Below are positions 17,566-25,113 of a stretch of DNA of 64,000 nucleotides, piece by piece (the stretch's first letter is position 1; each line of letters begins with the position of its first letter). This DNA comes from Pseudonocardia kunmingensis (GTDB lineage: Bacteria > Actinomycetota > Actinomycetes > Mycobacteriales > Pseudonocardiaceae). The position numbers and the translations under genes were made by a program. Where the stretch lies: positions 62,001 through 126,000 of the forward strand of contig NZ_VFPA01000006.1 of assembly GCF_006716445.1 (NCBI RefSeq), read 5' to 3'. The notes under the pieces were generated by a model. It searched no databases. It was not told the DNA's origin and saw only the letters and a program-made list of their open reading frames with translations.

Positions 17566-17760
17566 GGGCGTTGTGCCTCGTTCGAGGTCCTGCAGGCCCG
17601 CTCGAGGCAACTGGCGCACGATCATGCCCGGTTGTACGCCGAGATGGTCGAGGTCTCCCACACCGTCGCCCTGGCCGACGCCGAGGGCGAGCGGGACGAG
17701 GTCGTGGCGCGGCCGTCGGCCCAGGACCTCCCGGCCGACGAGGGGCGACCGCCGTTCTGA
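17566..17760 (+). pseudogene. DUF222/HNH endonuclease-type gene fragment
   Basis: The frame ending at 17760 reads FEVLQARSRQLAHDHARLYAEMVEVSHTVALADAEG in pieces. This resembles the early helical part of the DUF222 domain found in actinobacterial DUF222-HNH proteins. An in-frame TGA lies at 17563, no start codon precedes the homologous part, and the frame stops before any HNH motif. I therefore read it as a short relic of one of these usually multicopy genes. Confidence 0.5.
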
Positions 17761-17812
17761 TCCACCGTCGTGGCGGTGGCCTCTCTGTCGCGGGACGTGC
17801 TGGGCCTCGCGC

Positions 17813-18643
17813 TCAGACCTCCTGGCGCGCGCTGGCGGCCAGCGAGCCGAGCAGGGCGAGGGCCTCGCTGCTCGCCGACCCCGGCTCCGCGTGGTAGACG
17901 ACGAGCTCCTGTCCCGGGCTCGTGCGGACGTCGAAGGTCTGCATGATCAGCGTCAACGGTCCGACGTCGCCGTGCTGGAAGCTCTTGCGTTCGAGCGCCT
18001 TGCCGCGAGCGTCGTGGTGGGCCCACAGCTGCGCGAACTCGGGGCTGTCCGCGAGCAGCTCCCCGAGTACCTGCCGCACGCGGGGGTCGTCGGGCGCCTT
18101 GCCGTGGCCGAGCCGGAACCCGGCCACCGAGTTCCGGGCGACCTCGGGCCAGTCCCGGTAGAAGGTGCGGGCGGCCGGGTCGGTGAACACGACGTGCAAC
18201 AGGTTGCGCGAGTGCGCCCAGGAGTGGAAGAGCGCGTCGGCGATCGCGTTGGACGCCAGCACGTCGTAGGCCCGGTTGTAGACGATGGCCGGGTTGTGCG
18301 GCCACGCGGCCATCAGTTGCAGGAGGCTCGGGTCGACGCGCTCGCTCACCGCGGCGGCCCGTGGGTGTGGGCCGAGCCCGGCCACGCGGTGCAGGTGCTC
18401 GCGCCCGTCCTCGCCGACCCGGAGGGCGCGGGCCAAGGCGTCCACCACCTGCGCCGAGGGCCTGCGTTCGCGGCCCTGCTCGAGGCGGGTGTAGTAGTCG
18501 ACGCTGAGCCCGGCGAGCATCGCCACCTCCTCGCGCCGAAGGCCCGGCACGCGGCGGTGCCCGGTGCTGGGCAGGTTCACCTCCGCGGGGGTGACCTGCG
18601 CGCGCCGGGCGGTGAGGTGGGCGCCGAGCTCTGACGAGGCCAT
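17813..18643 (-). CDS. Helix-turn-helix regulator with MmyB-like ligand domain
   Basis: 276 residues. An XRE-type domain (LRREEVAMLAGLSVDYYTRLEQGRERRPS) is followed by an MmyB-like domain (MAAWPHNPAIVYNRAYDVLASN, then WPEVARNSVAGFR). Proteins of this family usually control a divergently transcribed oxidoreductase. The ATG at 18643 lies six bases after a TACCAT box, which favours it over upstream starts. The questin-oxidase-like gene at 18783 is the likely regulated partner. Confidence 0.9.
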   Translation of the reverse strand: MASSELGAHLTARRAQVTPAEVNLPSTGHRRVPGLRREEVAMLAGLSVDYYTRLEQGRERRPSAQVVDALARALRVGEDGREHLHRVAGLGPHPRAAAVSERVDPSLLQLMAAWPHNPAIVYNRAYDVLASNAIADALFHSWAHSRNLLHVVFTDPAARTFYRDWPEVARNSVAGFRLGHGKAPDDPRVRQVLGELLADSPEFAQLWAHHDARGKALERKSFQHGDVGPLTLIMQTFDVRTSPGQELVVYHAEPGSASSEALALLGSLAASARQEV

Positions 18644-18649
18644 ACCGCG

Positions 18650-18655
18650 ATGGTA
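18650..18655 (-). promoter_or_regulatory. -10 box TACCAT of leaderless MmyB-type regulator
   Basis: On the minus strand TACCAT is followed by six bases and then the ATG at 18643, with no Shine-Dalgarno sequence. Confidence 0.55.
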
Positions 18656-18782
18656 GGGGCGCGAGCCGTCACCAACCTGGGTGCAGCGCTCCCGGGAAGA
18701 GCGCTGCCCTCCCTCCACCTCGTGGGCCGGGCGGGCAACGTGCCCTTGACCTGAAGCCGGGTCGAGATCGAACACTGGTGCG

Positions 18783-19835
18783 ATGACCGACGACGTGCTG
18801 CTCGACGCCCTCGACCGGCTCCACGACACCGGCCCGGAGTTCGACGGCTTCCTCGCCAACCACGCTCCGATGGCGGCGGAGGCCCTGATCCGGATCGGTG
18901 GAGCGGACGCAGTGGCCGGGTGGGTGGACGGCTACCTGCCTCGCCTGGGTCCGGCGCCGGCCGTCGTCAGGGGGATCAGCGAGGCCGACTGGCGGGAGCA
19001 CCTCGGAGACGTCCGCCTCGCCGGTGACTGGGTCGCCCACCTGCGTCAGCAGGCCCACGACCTGTCCTGGCGCGATCTGCTGCTGCGGTGGTGGCCGCGG
19101 CTGCTCCCCGGCATGGCGGCCAGCGCCACCCACGGGGTGATCCGCACCGCGCACGCGGTCCGCTCGCTGAGCGCGGCCGGCGACGGGGCTGATGCGCTGC
19201 TCGTCGACGAGCTCGTCCAGGGCCTCGCCCTCTGGGCGGCCCGTTACCAGCCGCTCCCGGGCGCCCCGCGGCTGCGGGGTGGGCTCGATGCCGTCACCGC
19301 GATCAGCCGTCTGCCGCGGCTCGATCCGGTGGTGCCGTCCGAGGGGCCGGGGATCGGTGGTCGCCTGCAGTCGCTGCACCGCCTTCCCCGCCTCGGGGGA
19401 GGCCTCGATGCGTGGAAGGCGGGCTCCGACCCCGACGTGGCGCTGGACGAGCTCATCGGCGCGGCGGCCCGGGTGCTGGCCGCGCGGTCGGACATACCGA
19501 TCGCCTTCTGCCACGCGGTCACCGCCCCTGCCGCCGTACGGCTGGTGCTGCCCCTGCTCCCCGCCGACCTGCAACGGGCGAGCGTCGCCGCGAGCTGGCA
19601 GGTGGTCGGCGGCATCGTTGCCGCGTTCGCCGCGCCCCGCATGGCGGCCGAGGCCACCCCCGCCGCGGCCGACGGCGTGCCGTCCGTCGCCCGCCTCGCC
19701 GCCCGCGCCGTCGAGCACGGCGACGAACACGTCATCAAGCTGACCGAGGCGGCCCTGCGCGAGTTCGACCGCAGCGAGGACCCCACCCTCCTCGTCGCCG
19801 CCGCCCGCTTCCGCGAGCGCCTCCCCGTGCCCTGA
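18783..19835 (+). CDS. Questin oxidase-like family protein (DUF4243)
   Basis: 350 residues. The opening LDALDRLHDTGPEFDGFLANHAPMAAEAL, the WWPRLLPGMAASATHGVIRTAHAVRSL block and the later AFCHAVTAPAAVR motif are characteristic of the questin oxidase-like family, whose fungal members perform Baeyer-Villiger-type ring opening. The bacterial role is unknown. The start has AACACT six bases upstream, which could be a weak leaderless -10. Divergent from the MmyB-type regulator. Confidence 0.82.
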   Translation: MTDDVLLDALDRLHDTGPEFDGFLANHAPMAAEALIRIGGADAVAGWVDGYLPRLGPAPAVVRGISEADWREHLGDVRLAGDWVAHLRQQAHDLSWRDLLLRWWPRLLPGMAASATHGVIRTAHAVRSLSAAGDGADALLVDELVQGLALWAARYQPLPGAPRLRGGLDAVTAISRLPRLDPVVPSEGPGIGGRLQSLHRLPRLGGGLDAWKAGSDPDVALDELIGAAARVLAARSDIPIAFCHAVTAPAAVRLVLPLLPADLQRASVAASWQVVGGIVAAFAAPRMAAEATPAAADGVPSVARLAARAVEHGDEHVIKLTEAALREFDRSEDPTLLVAAARFRERLPVP

Positions 19836-19846
19836 GCCGGCCCGGC

Positions 19847-19886
19847 GCCGGCGGCCGCTGCGGGCCTCGACCGACCGGCTGCCGGC
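19847..19886. terminator. Bidirectional hairpin between convergent genes
   Basis: GCCGGCGGCCG and CGGCTGCCGGC form an 11-bp stem with one mismatch. It sits between the DUF4243 gene ending at 19835 and the MerR-type gene ending at 19900, and could stop transcription in both directions. There is no T-tract, as is normal at this base composition. Confidence 0.5.
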
Positions 19887-19899
19887 GGGGGAGGAACGA

Positions 19900-20631
19900 T
19901 CACGCGCTCAGCTGCTCGCGGATCAGCGTGTCGAGGCGCCGCCACGCCGGTGACGCGGCGTTGACGGCTCCCTGGACCAGCCCCGGGATCGGGGAGTCGG
20001 CGCCGTACCCGGGCAGGTCGCCGGATCCGTATTGCTCCCGGGTGGCGTCGACGATCCGGCGGGCGAGGTCGTCGACGCGGGGGTCGTGCGGGTCGAGGTC
20101 GTGCGCGTGGTCGTAGTCGAGGTGCAGCCGGCGCAGCGCCGGGTCGGACATGATCTGGACGGTCTCGCGGAACACCCTGACCGCGGCGTCCGGGTGGGTG
20201 GCGAACACGAGGAGCCACAGGTCCTTCTGGAGCGCCACCCATCGTCGGCTGAAACCGAGGCGCGGCAGATGCTCGAGGTGGCTGCCGACCTCGGCCGGTA
20301 TCGCCGGCAGCCGCCCGTCTGCGAGGCGTCGCAGCCGTCTCTGCGTGGCTCGCAGCTCGCGGATGCGCGCCGAGAGGTCGGTGTCGATCCGGTGGACCGC
20401 CTGCCGGAAGTCGTCGTCGGTGGCGGAGCGGAGGTCGCGGATCCGGGCCAGGGGGACACCGGCCTCGGCCAGCGTGCGCGTCTTGATCAGGTCGATGGCG
20501 TGGGCGGCTCGGTACCGCCGGTATCCGGACGCGTCGCGCTCGGGTTCGGGGAGGAGCCCCTTGTCGTGGTACACCCGGATCGTCTTGATCGACACCCCGA
20601 CGAAGCGGGCGAGCTGCCCGATGGTGAGCAC
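19900..20631 (-). CDS. MerR family transcriptional regulator
   Basis: 243 residues. The winged helix reads LTIGQLARFVGVSIKTIRVYHDKGLLPEPERDASGYRRY in pieces, followed by a long dimerisation helix and a helical C-terminal domain of unknown ligand. There is no cysteine metal site, so a drug or other organic signal is more likely. The GTG at 20631 places the helix-turn-helix at the N-terminus; upstream codons are in frame but not homologous. It is divergent from the small gene at 20685, with a classic MerR-type promoter between them. Confidence 0.88.
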   Translation of the reverse strand: MLTIGQLARFVGVSIKTIRVYHDKGLLPEPERDASGYRRYRAAHAIDLIKTRTLAEAGVPLARIRDLRSATDDDFRQAVHRIDTDLSARIRELRATQRRLRRLADGRLPAIPAEVGSHLEHLPRLGFSRRWVALQKDLWLLVFATHPDAAVRVFRETVQIMSDPALRRLHLDYDHAHDLDPHDPRVDDLARRIVDATREQYGSGDLPGYGADSPIPGLVQGAVNAASPAWRRLDTLIREQLSA

Positions 20632-20646
20632 GAGCCATGATCGCAC

Positions 20647-20678
20647 TTGACCCTGCCCCTGGGGCAAGGTTGCAGGAT
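20647..20678 (+). promoter_or_regulatory. MerR-type promoter with dyad operator
   Basis: A -35 TTGACC at 20647-20652 and a -10 CAGGAT at 20673-20678 are separated by 20 bases. The spacer region holds a near-perfect dyad, ACCCTGCCCC versus the complement of GGGGCAAGGT (nine of ten pairs). The overlong spacer with central dyad is the hallmark of MerR-family activation by DNA distortion. The -10 box is six bases before the ATG at 20685. Confidence 0.75.
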
Positions 20679-20684
20679 GGCGGC

Positions 20685-20945
20685 ATGGTGAGCGCGAACG
20701 TCGACCGGGAGACCCTCCGGGCCCTGGCCGACGAGGGAAACGAGACCGCGATGGACCGGCTGGCCGACCTGGCCGACGCCCGTGGGGACCTCGAGGAGCT
20801 GAGCGGGTTGCTGGACGAGGGGTGCCTGCGCGCCGGGCACCTGCTCACCCGGCGCGCGGTCGGGCGGGGCGACCTGCGGGAGCTGCAACGCATCTCGGAC
20901 GCCGGGTGCGATGAGGCGGGCGAGGAGTTGGAGCGGCTGCTGTGA
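20685..20945 (+). CDS. Small helical protein, probable MerR target
   Basis: 86 residues, mostly charged amphipathic helix with repeated elements (MDRLADLADARGDLEELSGLLDEG and RRAVGRGDLRELQRISDAGCDEAG). The alternation resembles short helical repeats of the TPR or Sel1 kind, but the match is not secure. The ATG lies six bases beyond the MerR-type -10 box, so the message is probably leaderless. Function is unknown. Its dedicated promoter implies induction by whatever the MerR protein senses. Confidence 0.72.
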   Translation: MVSANVDRETLRALADEGNETAMDRLADLADARGDLEELSGLLDEGCLRAGHLLTRRAVGRGDLRELQRISDAGCDEAGEELERLL

Positions 20946-20969
20946 GCTACGCGGCCGGGTACCGCTCGT

Positions 20970-21029
20970 ACACCGATCCTGGTGCTCGCACACCGACTGC
21001 AGTCGGTGTGCGAGCACAGAAGTTGGTGT
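20970..21029. repeat. 36-bp perfect palindrome with extended stem
   Basis: Positions 20982-21017 form a perfect 36-bp palindrome: GTGCTCGCACACCGACTG and its exact complement, centred on CTGCAG. Outside it, ACACC near 20970 pairs with GGTGT near 21025, giving an interrupted stem of about 30 bp. It follows the stop of the small gene at 20945 by 24 bases. It may act as a terminator or a DNA-level cruciform site. Confidence 0.75.
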
Positions 21030-21238
21030 GTGACCGATTCGGCCGGCGAGTGCGCCTCCGCCCTGCCGCCCGACCTGGTCCTGCACCCAGCGTCACCACG
21101 GTCGTCCGGAACGGGTGGTGGCCGGACTCGCCGGGCCGTCGCAATCGACCATATCGTTTCGCTGGGTGCACGAGTGCGGATGTGCGGCGGCATCCGGCCC
21201 CCTTCCACCATTGCTCTTCCGTGTCCGGGGCGCGCTGC

Positions 21239-21244
21239 TAACTT
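21239..21244 (+). promoter_or_regulatory. -10 box TAACTT of leaderless CAP gene
   Basis: TAACTT is followed by seven bases and the ATG at 21252. No Shine-Dalgarno sequence is present. Confidence 0.6.
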
Positions 21245-21251
21245 CTGCGCC

Positions 21252-21734
21252 ATGACCGTTTTCGGGCGCCTCGGCAGTGCCCTTCTCGGGGCCGCCGCCA
21301 CTGCTGTCCTCTTCTCCGGAATCGCGGCGGCCGCGCCGCTGGCGGCATCGGCCGCACCCTCGCGCGGGGGCGCCGTGGCCGACCTCGTCGCCGCCACGAA
21401 CGCGGCGCGCCAGGCGGCGGGCTGCCCGGCGGTGGAGCCGGATGCGCAGCTCCACGAGGTGGCGCAGGCGCATGCGGCCGAGCTGGCGCGGCACCGGTAC
21501 CTCGAGCACGTCGACCGCGAGGGGCGCACGTCGGACGAGCGCATCCGGTCCGCCGGGTACGGGGAGTCCTCCGGTGAGAACCTCGCCTTCGGCTATCCCA
21601 CCGCCGCCGAGGTCATGGAGGTGTGGATGAGTTCCTCCGGACACCGCCGGAGCATCGAGGACTGCACCTACACCGCGATCGGTGTCGGATACGTGGCGGA
21701 CGGCCATTACTGGGTGCAGGACTTCGGTTCCTGA
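21252..21734 (+). CDS. Secreted CAP (SCP/PR-1-like) domain protein
   Basis: 160 residues. A signal peptide of about 35 residues ends near AAAPLAASAA. The CAP domain follows with LVAATNAARQAAGCPAVEPDAQL, HAAELARHRYLEHVDREGR, GENLAFGYPTAAEVMEVWMSSSGHR and a final YWVQDFG, which are the four CAP signatures. Two cysteines could form a disulfide. It is an extracellular protein of unknown activity, common in actinobacteria. It is convergent with lacI, with only 13 bases between the stops. Confidence 0.9.
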   Translation: MTVFGRLGSALLGAAATAVLFSGIAAAAPLAASAAPSRGGAVADLVAATNAARQAAGCPAVEPDAQLHEVAQAHAAELARHRYLEHVDREGRTSDERIRSAGYGESSGENLAFGYPTAAEVMEVWMSSSGHRRSIEDCTYTAIGVGYVADGHYWVQDFGS

Positions 21735-21747
21735 CCGTTTCTCCTGG

Positions 21748-22794
21748 TCATTTCTCCGCATTCGGTGCCGGGCCGCTGCTCGCCCGGACCGTGAGGTGGG
21801 TGGGGAGGACGGCGCGCATCCGCGGCGGCGCCGACGGTGCGGGCTCGACCCGGCTCAGCAGCATCGTGACCGCGACGCGGCCTGCGTCCTCGATCGGCGC
21901 CGTCACCGTCGTGAGCGGCGGGTGGCAGAAGTCGGACCCGAACACGTCGTCGCACCCGACGACCGAGAGCTCGGCGGGCACGCGGACGTCGCGATCGCGC
22001 AGGCGCGTGAGCATGCCGATCGCGATCAGGTCGTTGAACACCACGCAGGCGCTGACCCGCTCGCCGAGCACGGCGTCGGCGGCCGCGGCCCCCGACGTCA
22101 GCCGCGGACTCCACGGGCCGACGAGCCGCACCTCGATCCCGAGGCGTGCGGCCTCGGTCTCCAGGGCGGTCCAGCGCCGCGCGCTCGACCACGAGTTCGC
22201 CGGTCCCGCGACGTAGGCGACACGGCGGTGACCGAGCGAGTGCAGGTGCCCGAGCGCCTGGGTCACGCCGGTCGGGGTGTCGAGGACCACCGACGGCACG
22301 CCGGGCACGTCCCGGTTGACGGTGACGACCGGCTGGCGCCGCGCCACCTCGGCGAGGTGCTCGTCGCGCAGGCGTGAGGCGGCGAGCACGACGCCGTCCG
22401 AGGACTTGCGCATGACCTCCAGCGCGGCCGCCTCGACGTCGCTGGACTCGTCGGTGTCGACGAGCAGTTGCGTGAACCCCGCCGCGTTGAGACGGCGCTG
22501 GGCACCCCGGATGAGGTCGAAGTAGAAGGGGTTGGTGATGTCGGGCACCAGCACCGCGACCGTCCTGGTGCGTCCCGAGCTCAGCGAGCGGGCCTGGTTG
22601 CTCGGCACGTAGGAGAGGGCGGCGGCGGCGACCTCGACGCGCTCCCGGGTGCGGTGGTGCACCCGGCCGGGGTTGCTCAGCGCGCGGGACACCGTGGAGG
22701 GCGAGACCTCCGCGAGCCGCGCCACGTCCATGATCGTCGCGGGGCGTGCGGATGCGCCGCCGGCCGGGGTCGGATCGGCGTCGTCCTGCGGCAT
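21748..22794 (-). CDS. LacI family transcriptional repressor
   Basis: 348 residues. The LacI helix-turn-helix (TIMDVARLAEVSPSTVSRALSNPGRVHHRTRERV) is followed by the hinge SSGRTRTVAVLVPDITNPFY and a periplasmic-binding-protein-like sugar domain. The ATG at 22794 has GGAGGTG upstream; the longer open frame would add a non-homologous leader. It diverges from the dehydrogenase and ABC operon at 23019 and most likely represses it through the operator at 22858. Confidence 0.93.
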   Translation of the reverse strand: MPQDDADPTPAGGASARPATIMDVARLAEVSPSTVSRALSNPGRVHHRTRERVEVAAAALSYVPSNQARSLSSGRTRTVAVLVPDITNPFYFDLIRGAQRRLNAAGFTQLLVDTDESSDVEAAALEVMRKSSDGVVLAASRLRDEHLAEVARRQPVVTVNRDVPGVPSVVLDTPTGVTQALGHLHSLGHRRVAYVAGPANSWSSARRWTALETEAARLGIEVRLVGPWSPRLTSGAAAADAVLGERVSACVVFNDLIAIGMLTRLRDRDVRVPAELSVVGCDDVFGSDFCHPPLTTVTAPIEDAGRVAVTMLLSRVEPAPSAPPRMRAVLPTHLTVRASSGPAPNAEK

Positions 22795-22857
22795 GGACAC
22801 CTCCGTCGGCGTCGGCGCGGCCAGTCTAGAGCCGATTGCCGTCGAACCGGCAAAATC

Positions 22858-22873
22858 TGGAAAACGCTTGCCA
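22858..22873. promoter_or_regulatory. LacI-type operator
   Basis: TGGAAAACGCTTGCCA has the LacI-family form TGGnAAnCGnTTnCCA, with a central CG and 12 of 16 symmetric positions. It overlaps the -35 box of the rightward promoter, so repressor binding would block the operon. Confidence 0.75.
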
Positions 22874-22896
22874 GTAGCGTTGCCGTTGCCTACCGT
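22868..22896 (+). promoter_or_regulatory. Promoter of the LacI-controlled sugar operon
   Basis: TTGCCA at 22868-22873 and TACCGT at 22891-22896 are separated by 17 bases, a near-consensus primary sigma promoter. Transcription would begin near 22903, leaving a leader of roughly 115 bases before the ATG at 23019. Confidence 0.65.
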
Positions 22897-23018
22897 CATG
22901 TGGCGTCCGGCTCGTCACGACGATGACCCCTCCTCCGCCTCCGGTCGTGGGACCCGACCTCCCCGGCCACGGCTCCGTCGCACGCCACACCCACCGACGC
23001 CGTTGGAGTGACCCCGGC

Positions 23019-24191
23019 ATGACCGCACCCGTCCCCCTCGCCACGGCCGTCGTCGGCTGCGGCGTCATCGGCAGGACCCATGTCGACGCGATCCTCGGGC
23101 TCGACCGGCTGCGCCTGAGCGCGCTCGTCGACCCCGTGGCCGAGCGGGCCGACGCACTCGCCGCCACCGTCGAGGAACGCACCGGCGTGCGGCCGGCCGC
23201 GCACTCCTCGATCGGCGACGCCCTCGCCGGTCCCGGGAGGCCGGACCTCCTCGTGCTCGCCACTCCGAGCGGGATGCACGTCGACCAGGCGATCGAGGGG
23301 CTCGAGGGCGGTGCGCACGTGCTCGTCGAGAAGCCGCTGGACGTCGACGTGCGCCGGGCCCGCAGGCTGGCCGCCGTCGCGCGGGTCGCGGCGGGGCGCG
23401 GGCAGGTCTGCAGCATCGTCAGCCAGCACCGGTTCGACCCGTCGAGCCAGGCCGTGCGACGCGCGATCGCGGGCGGCGAGCTGGGCCGCCTCACCTCGGC
23501 GGTCGCGAGCGTCTCGTGGTGGCGGTCGCAGGCCTACTACGACTCGGGCGACTGGCGCGGCACCTGGGCCCTCGACGGCGGCGGAGCCCTCATGAACCAG
23601 GGCGTCCACACCCTGGACCTCCTGCTGTGGTTCCTCGGCAGGCCGGTCACGGTGAGCGCCGAGTTCGGCCTGCTCGCGCACGAGGGCGTCGAGGTCGAGG
23701 ACACGGTGGTCGCGACGCTGGTGTTCGAGTCGGGCGCGCTCGCGGTGCTGCACGCGACCACCGCCGCCTACCCCGGCCTCACGGCCCGCGTCCAGGTGCT
23801 CGGCGAGCGCGGCTCGGCGGTGATCGACGCCGACCGGCTCGAGTACTTCCACGCGGCGGGCGACGACGGCGACGGCGCGTCGCCCGCGATGGGGCGGCGC
23901 GGCGGCGGCAACCAGGCCGAGCGCCACCGCGACCCGGCCGAGCCGGCCCTGGCGGGGATCGCCGCCGCGCCCGTCACCCGCGGCCACCTCCGGCAGTACC
24001 TCGACCTGCTCGCCGCGGTCGACGGCGCGGGCGCGCCCGGCGTCACCGTCGACGACGCCCTGCTCGCGCTCGCGACCGTCCGCGCGGTGTACGTGTCCGC
24101 GACCACCGGCGAGAAGGTCGCGGTGGCCGACGTGCTCGGCGGCCGGTTCGACGACGTGGCTCCCGCGGTCACGCGGCCCGTCACGGTCTGA
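23019..24191 (+). CDS. Gfo/Idh/MocA family oxidoreductase
   Basis: 390 residues. Rossmann motif VVGCGVIGRTH near residue 15, VEKPLDVDVRRAR, the substrate-domain GGGALMNQGVHTLDLLLWFLG with the catalytic-type His, and a C-terminal RQYLDLLAAVDG helix. A glycine-rich insertion (MGRRGGGNQAERH) lies in the C-terminal half. The ATG at 23019 is preferred over the upstream frame because it directly precedes the nucleotide fold and has GGAG upstream. It is the first gene of the LacI-controlled operon and probably oxidises the imported sugar or polyol. Confidence 0.92.
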   Translation: MTAPVPLATAVVGCGVIGRTHVDAILGLDRLRLSALVDPVAERADALAATVEERTGVRPAAHSSIGDALAGPGRPDLLVLATPSGMHVDQAIEGLEGGAHVLVEKPLDVDVRRARRLAAVARVAAGRGQVCSIVSQHRFDPSSQAVRRAIAGGELGRLTSAVASVSWWRSQAYYDSGDWRGTWALDGGGALMNQGVHTLDLLLWFLGRPVTVSAEFGLLAHEGVEVEDTVVATLVFESGALAVLHATTAAYPGLTARVQVLGERGSAVIDADRLEYFHAAGDDGDGASPAMGRRGGGNQAERHRDPAEPALAGIAAAPVTRGHLRQYLDLLAAVDGAGAPGVTVDDALLALATVRAVYVSATTGEKVAVADVLGGRFDDVAPAVTRPVTV

Positions 24192-24217
24192 CGCTCCAGG
24201 AAGGCAGGGAGGACCCC

Positions 24218-25072
24218 ATGGCGCGCATCGGCGTCCAGGCGATGATGCTCAAGGACGCGGTCGCGGAGCTCGGTGCGTTCGAGACGCTGCGCCGCGTCGT
24301 CGACATCGGCTACCGCGTCGCCGAGATCTCCCAGATCCCGCTGACCCCCACCACGGTGGACGAGCTCGTGAAGGCGCGCGACGAGCTCGGCTTCGCCTAC
24401 TCGTCCACGTCGGCCGCACTCGCGCCGGGCGGTGCGAACGACTCGCTCGAGGACTCCTTCGACAAGGTCGTCTCCGACACCCGCAGGCTCGGCGCCGACA
24501 TGGTGCGCATCGGCATGCTGCCGGTGCCCGCGCTGCGCTCGATCGAGGCCGTCCGCGACTTCTGCCATCGGGCGGACGCCGCGGCCCGCCGCCTCGCCGA
24601 CGAGGGCATCCGCCTCTACTACCACAACCACCACGTCGAGTTCGCCAAGCACGAGGGTCGCTACCTGCTCGACGTCATCGCGGAGAGCTCCCCGAACGTC
24701 GGCCTCGAGCTCGACGCGCACTGGATCGCCCGCGGCGGCCTCGACCCGTCCCGCGTGATCGGTCAGCACGCCGGCCGCGTGCGGATGGTCCACCTGAAGG
24801 ACTACCGGATCGGCTGGCCGTCGGAGGCGGCGATCGACGCGCACGCGGCGGGCGACACGGGCGCCTGGAAGGCCGCGTGGGTCGGGGTCGTGCAGTTCGC
24901 CGAGGTCGGCGAGGGCAACCTCGACTGGACCTCGATCATCGAGACGTCGCTCGCCTCGGGCGCGGAGTACCTGCTCGTCGAGCAGGACGAGCTCTACGGC
25001 CGGACCGTGTGGGAGTCGCTGCGGATCTCCCACGACAACCTGCACCGGTACGGCTACGGCGAGCTGTTCTAG
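24218..25072 (+). CDS. Sugar phosphate isomerase/epimerase family TIM-barrel protein
   Basis: 284 residues. The xylose-isomerase-like TIM barrel shows YYHNHHVEF, VGLELDAHWIARGG, RMVHLKDY and YLLVEQDE as the likely metal-binding strands. The ATG has GGGAGGA five bases upstream; the long upstream frame is a shadow of the dehydrogenase. Such enzymes are often encoded next to Gfo/Idh dehydrogenases for inositol or 3-keto-sugar metabolism. A small GC hairpin (GCCGG/CCGGC) lies in the gap before the binding-protein gene. Confidence 0.9.
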   Translation: MARIGVQAMMLKDAVAELGAFETLRRVVDIGYRVAEISQIPLTPTTVDELVKARDELGFAYSSTSAALAPGGANDSLEDSFDKVVSDTRRLGADMVRIGMLPVPALRSIEAVRDFCHRADAAARRLADEGIRLYYHNHHVEFAKHEGRYLLDVIAESSPNVGLELDAHWIARGGLDPSRVIGQHAGRVRMVHLKDYRIGWPSEAAIDAHAAGDTGAWKAAWVGVVQFAEVGEGNLDWTSIIETSLASGAEYLLVEQDELYGRTVWESLRISHDNLHRYGYGELF

Positions 25073-25113
25073 CCGGCCACCGGCCCCATCCACGTCGATC
25101 AAGGGAGATCACC

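Larger units (their letters stand above)
20946..21251. other. Intergenic region carrying a long palindrome and CAP-gene promoter
   Basis: After the small gene's stop, the region holds a large inverted repeat (20970-21029, listed separately), then about 200 bases without a supported gene, and finally a TAACTT -10 box at 21239-21244 for the CAP protein. Several short frames cross it but none shows protein-like composition. Confidence 0.6.
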
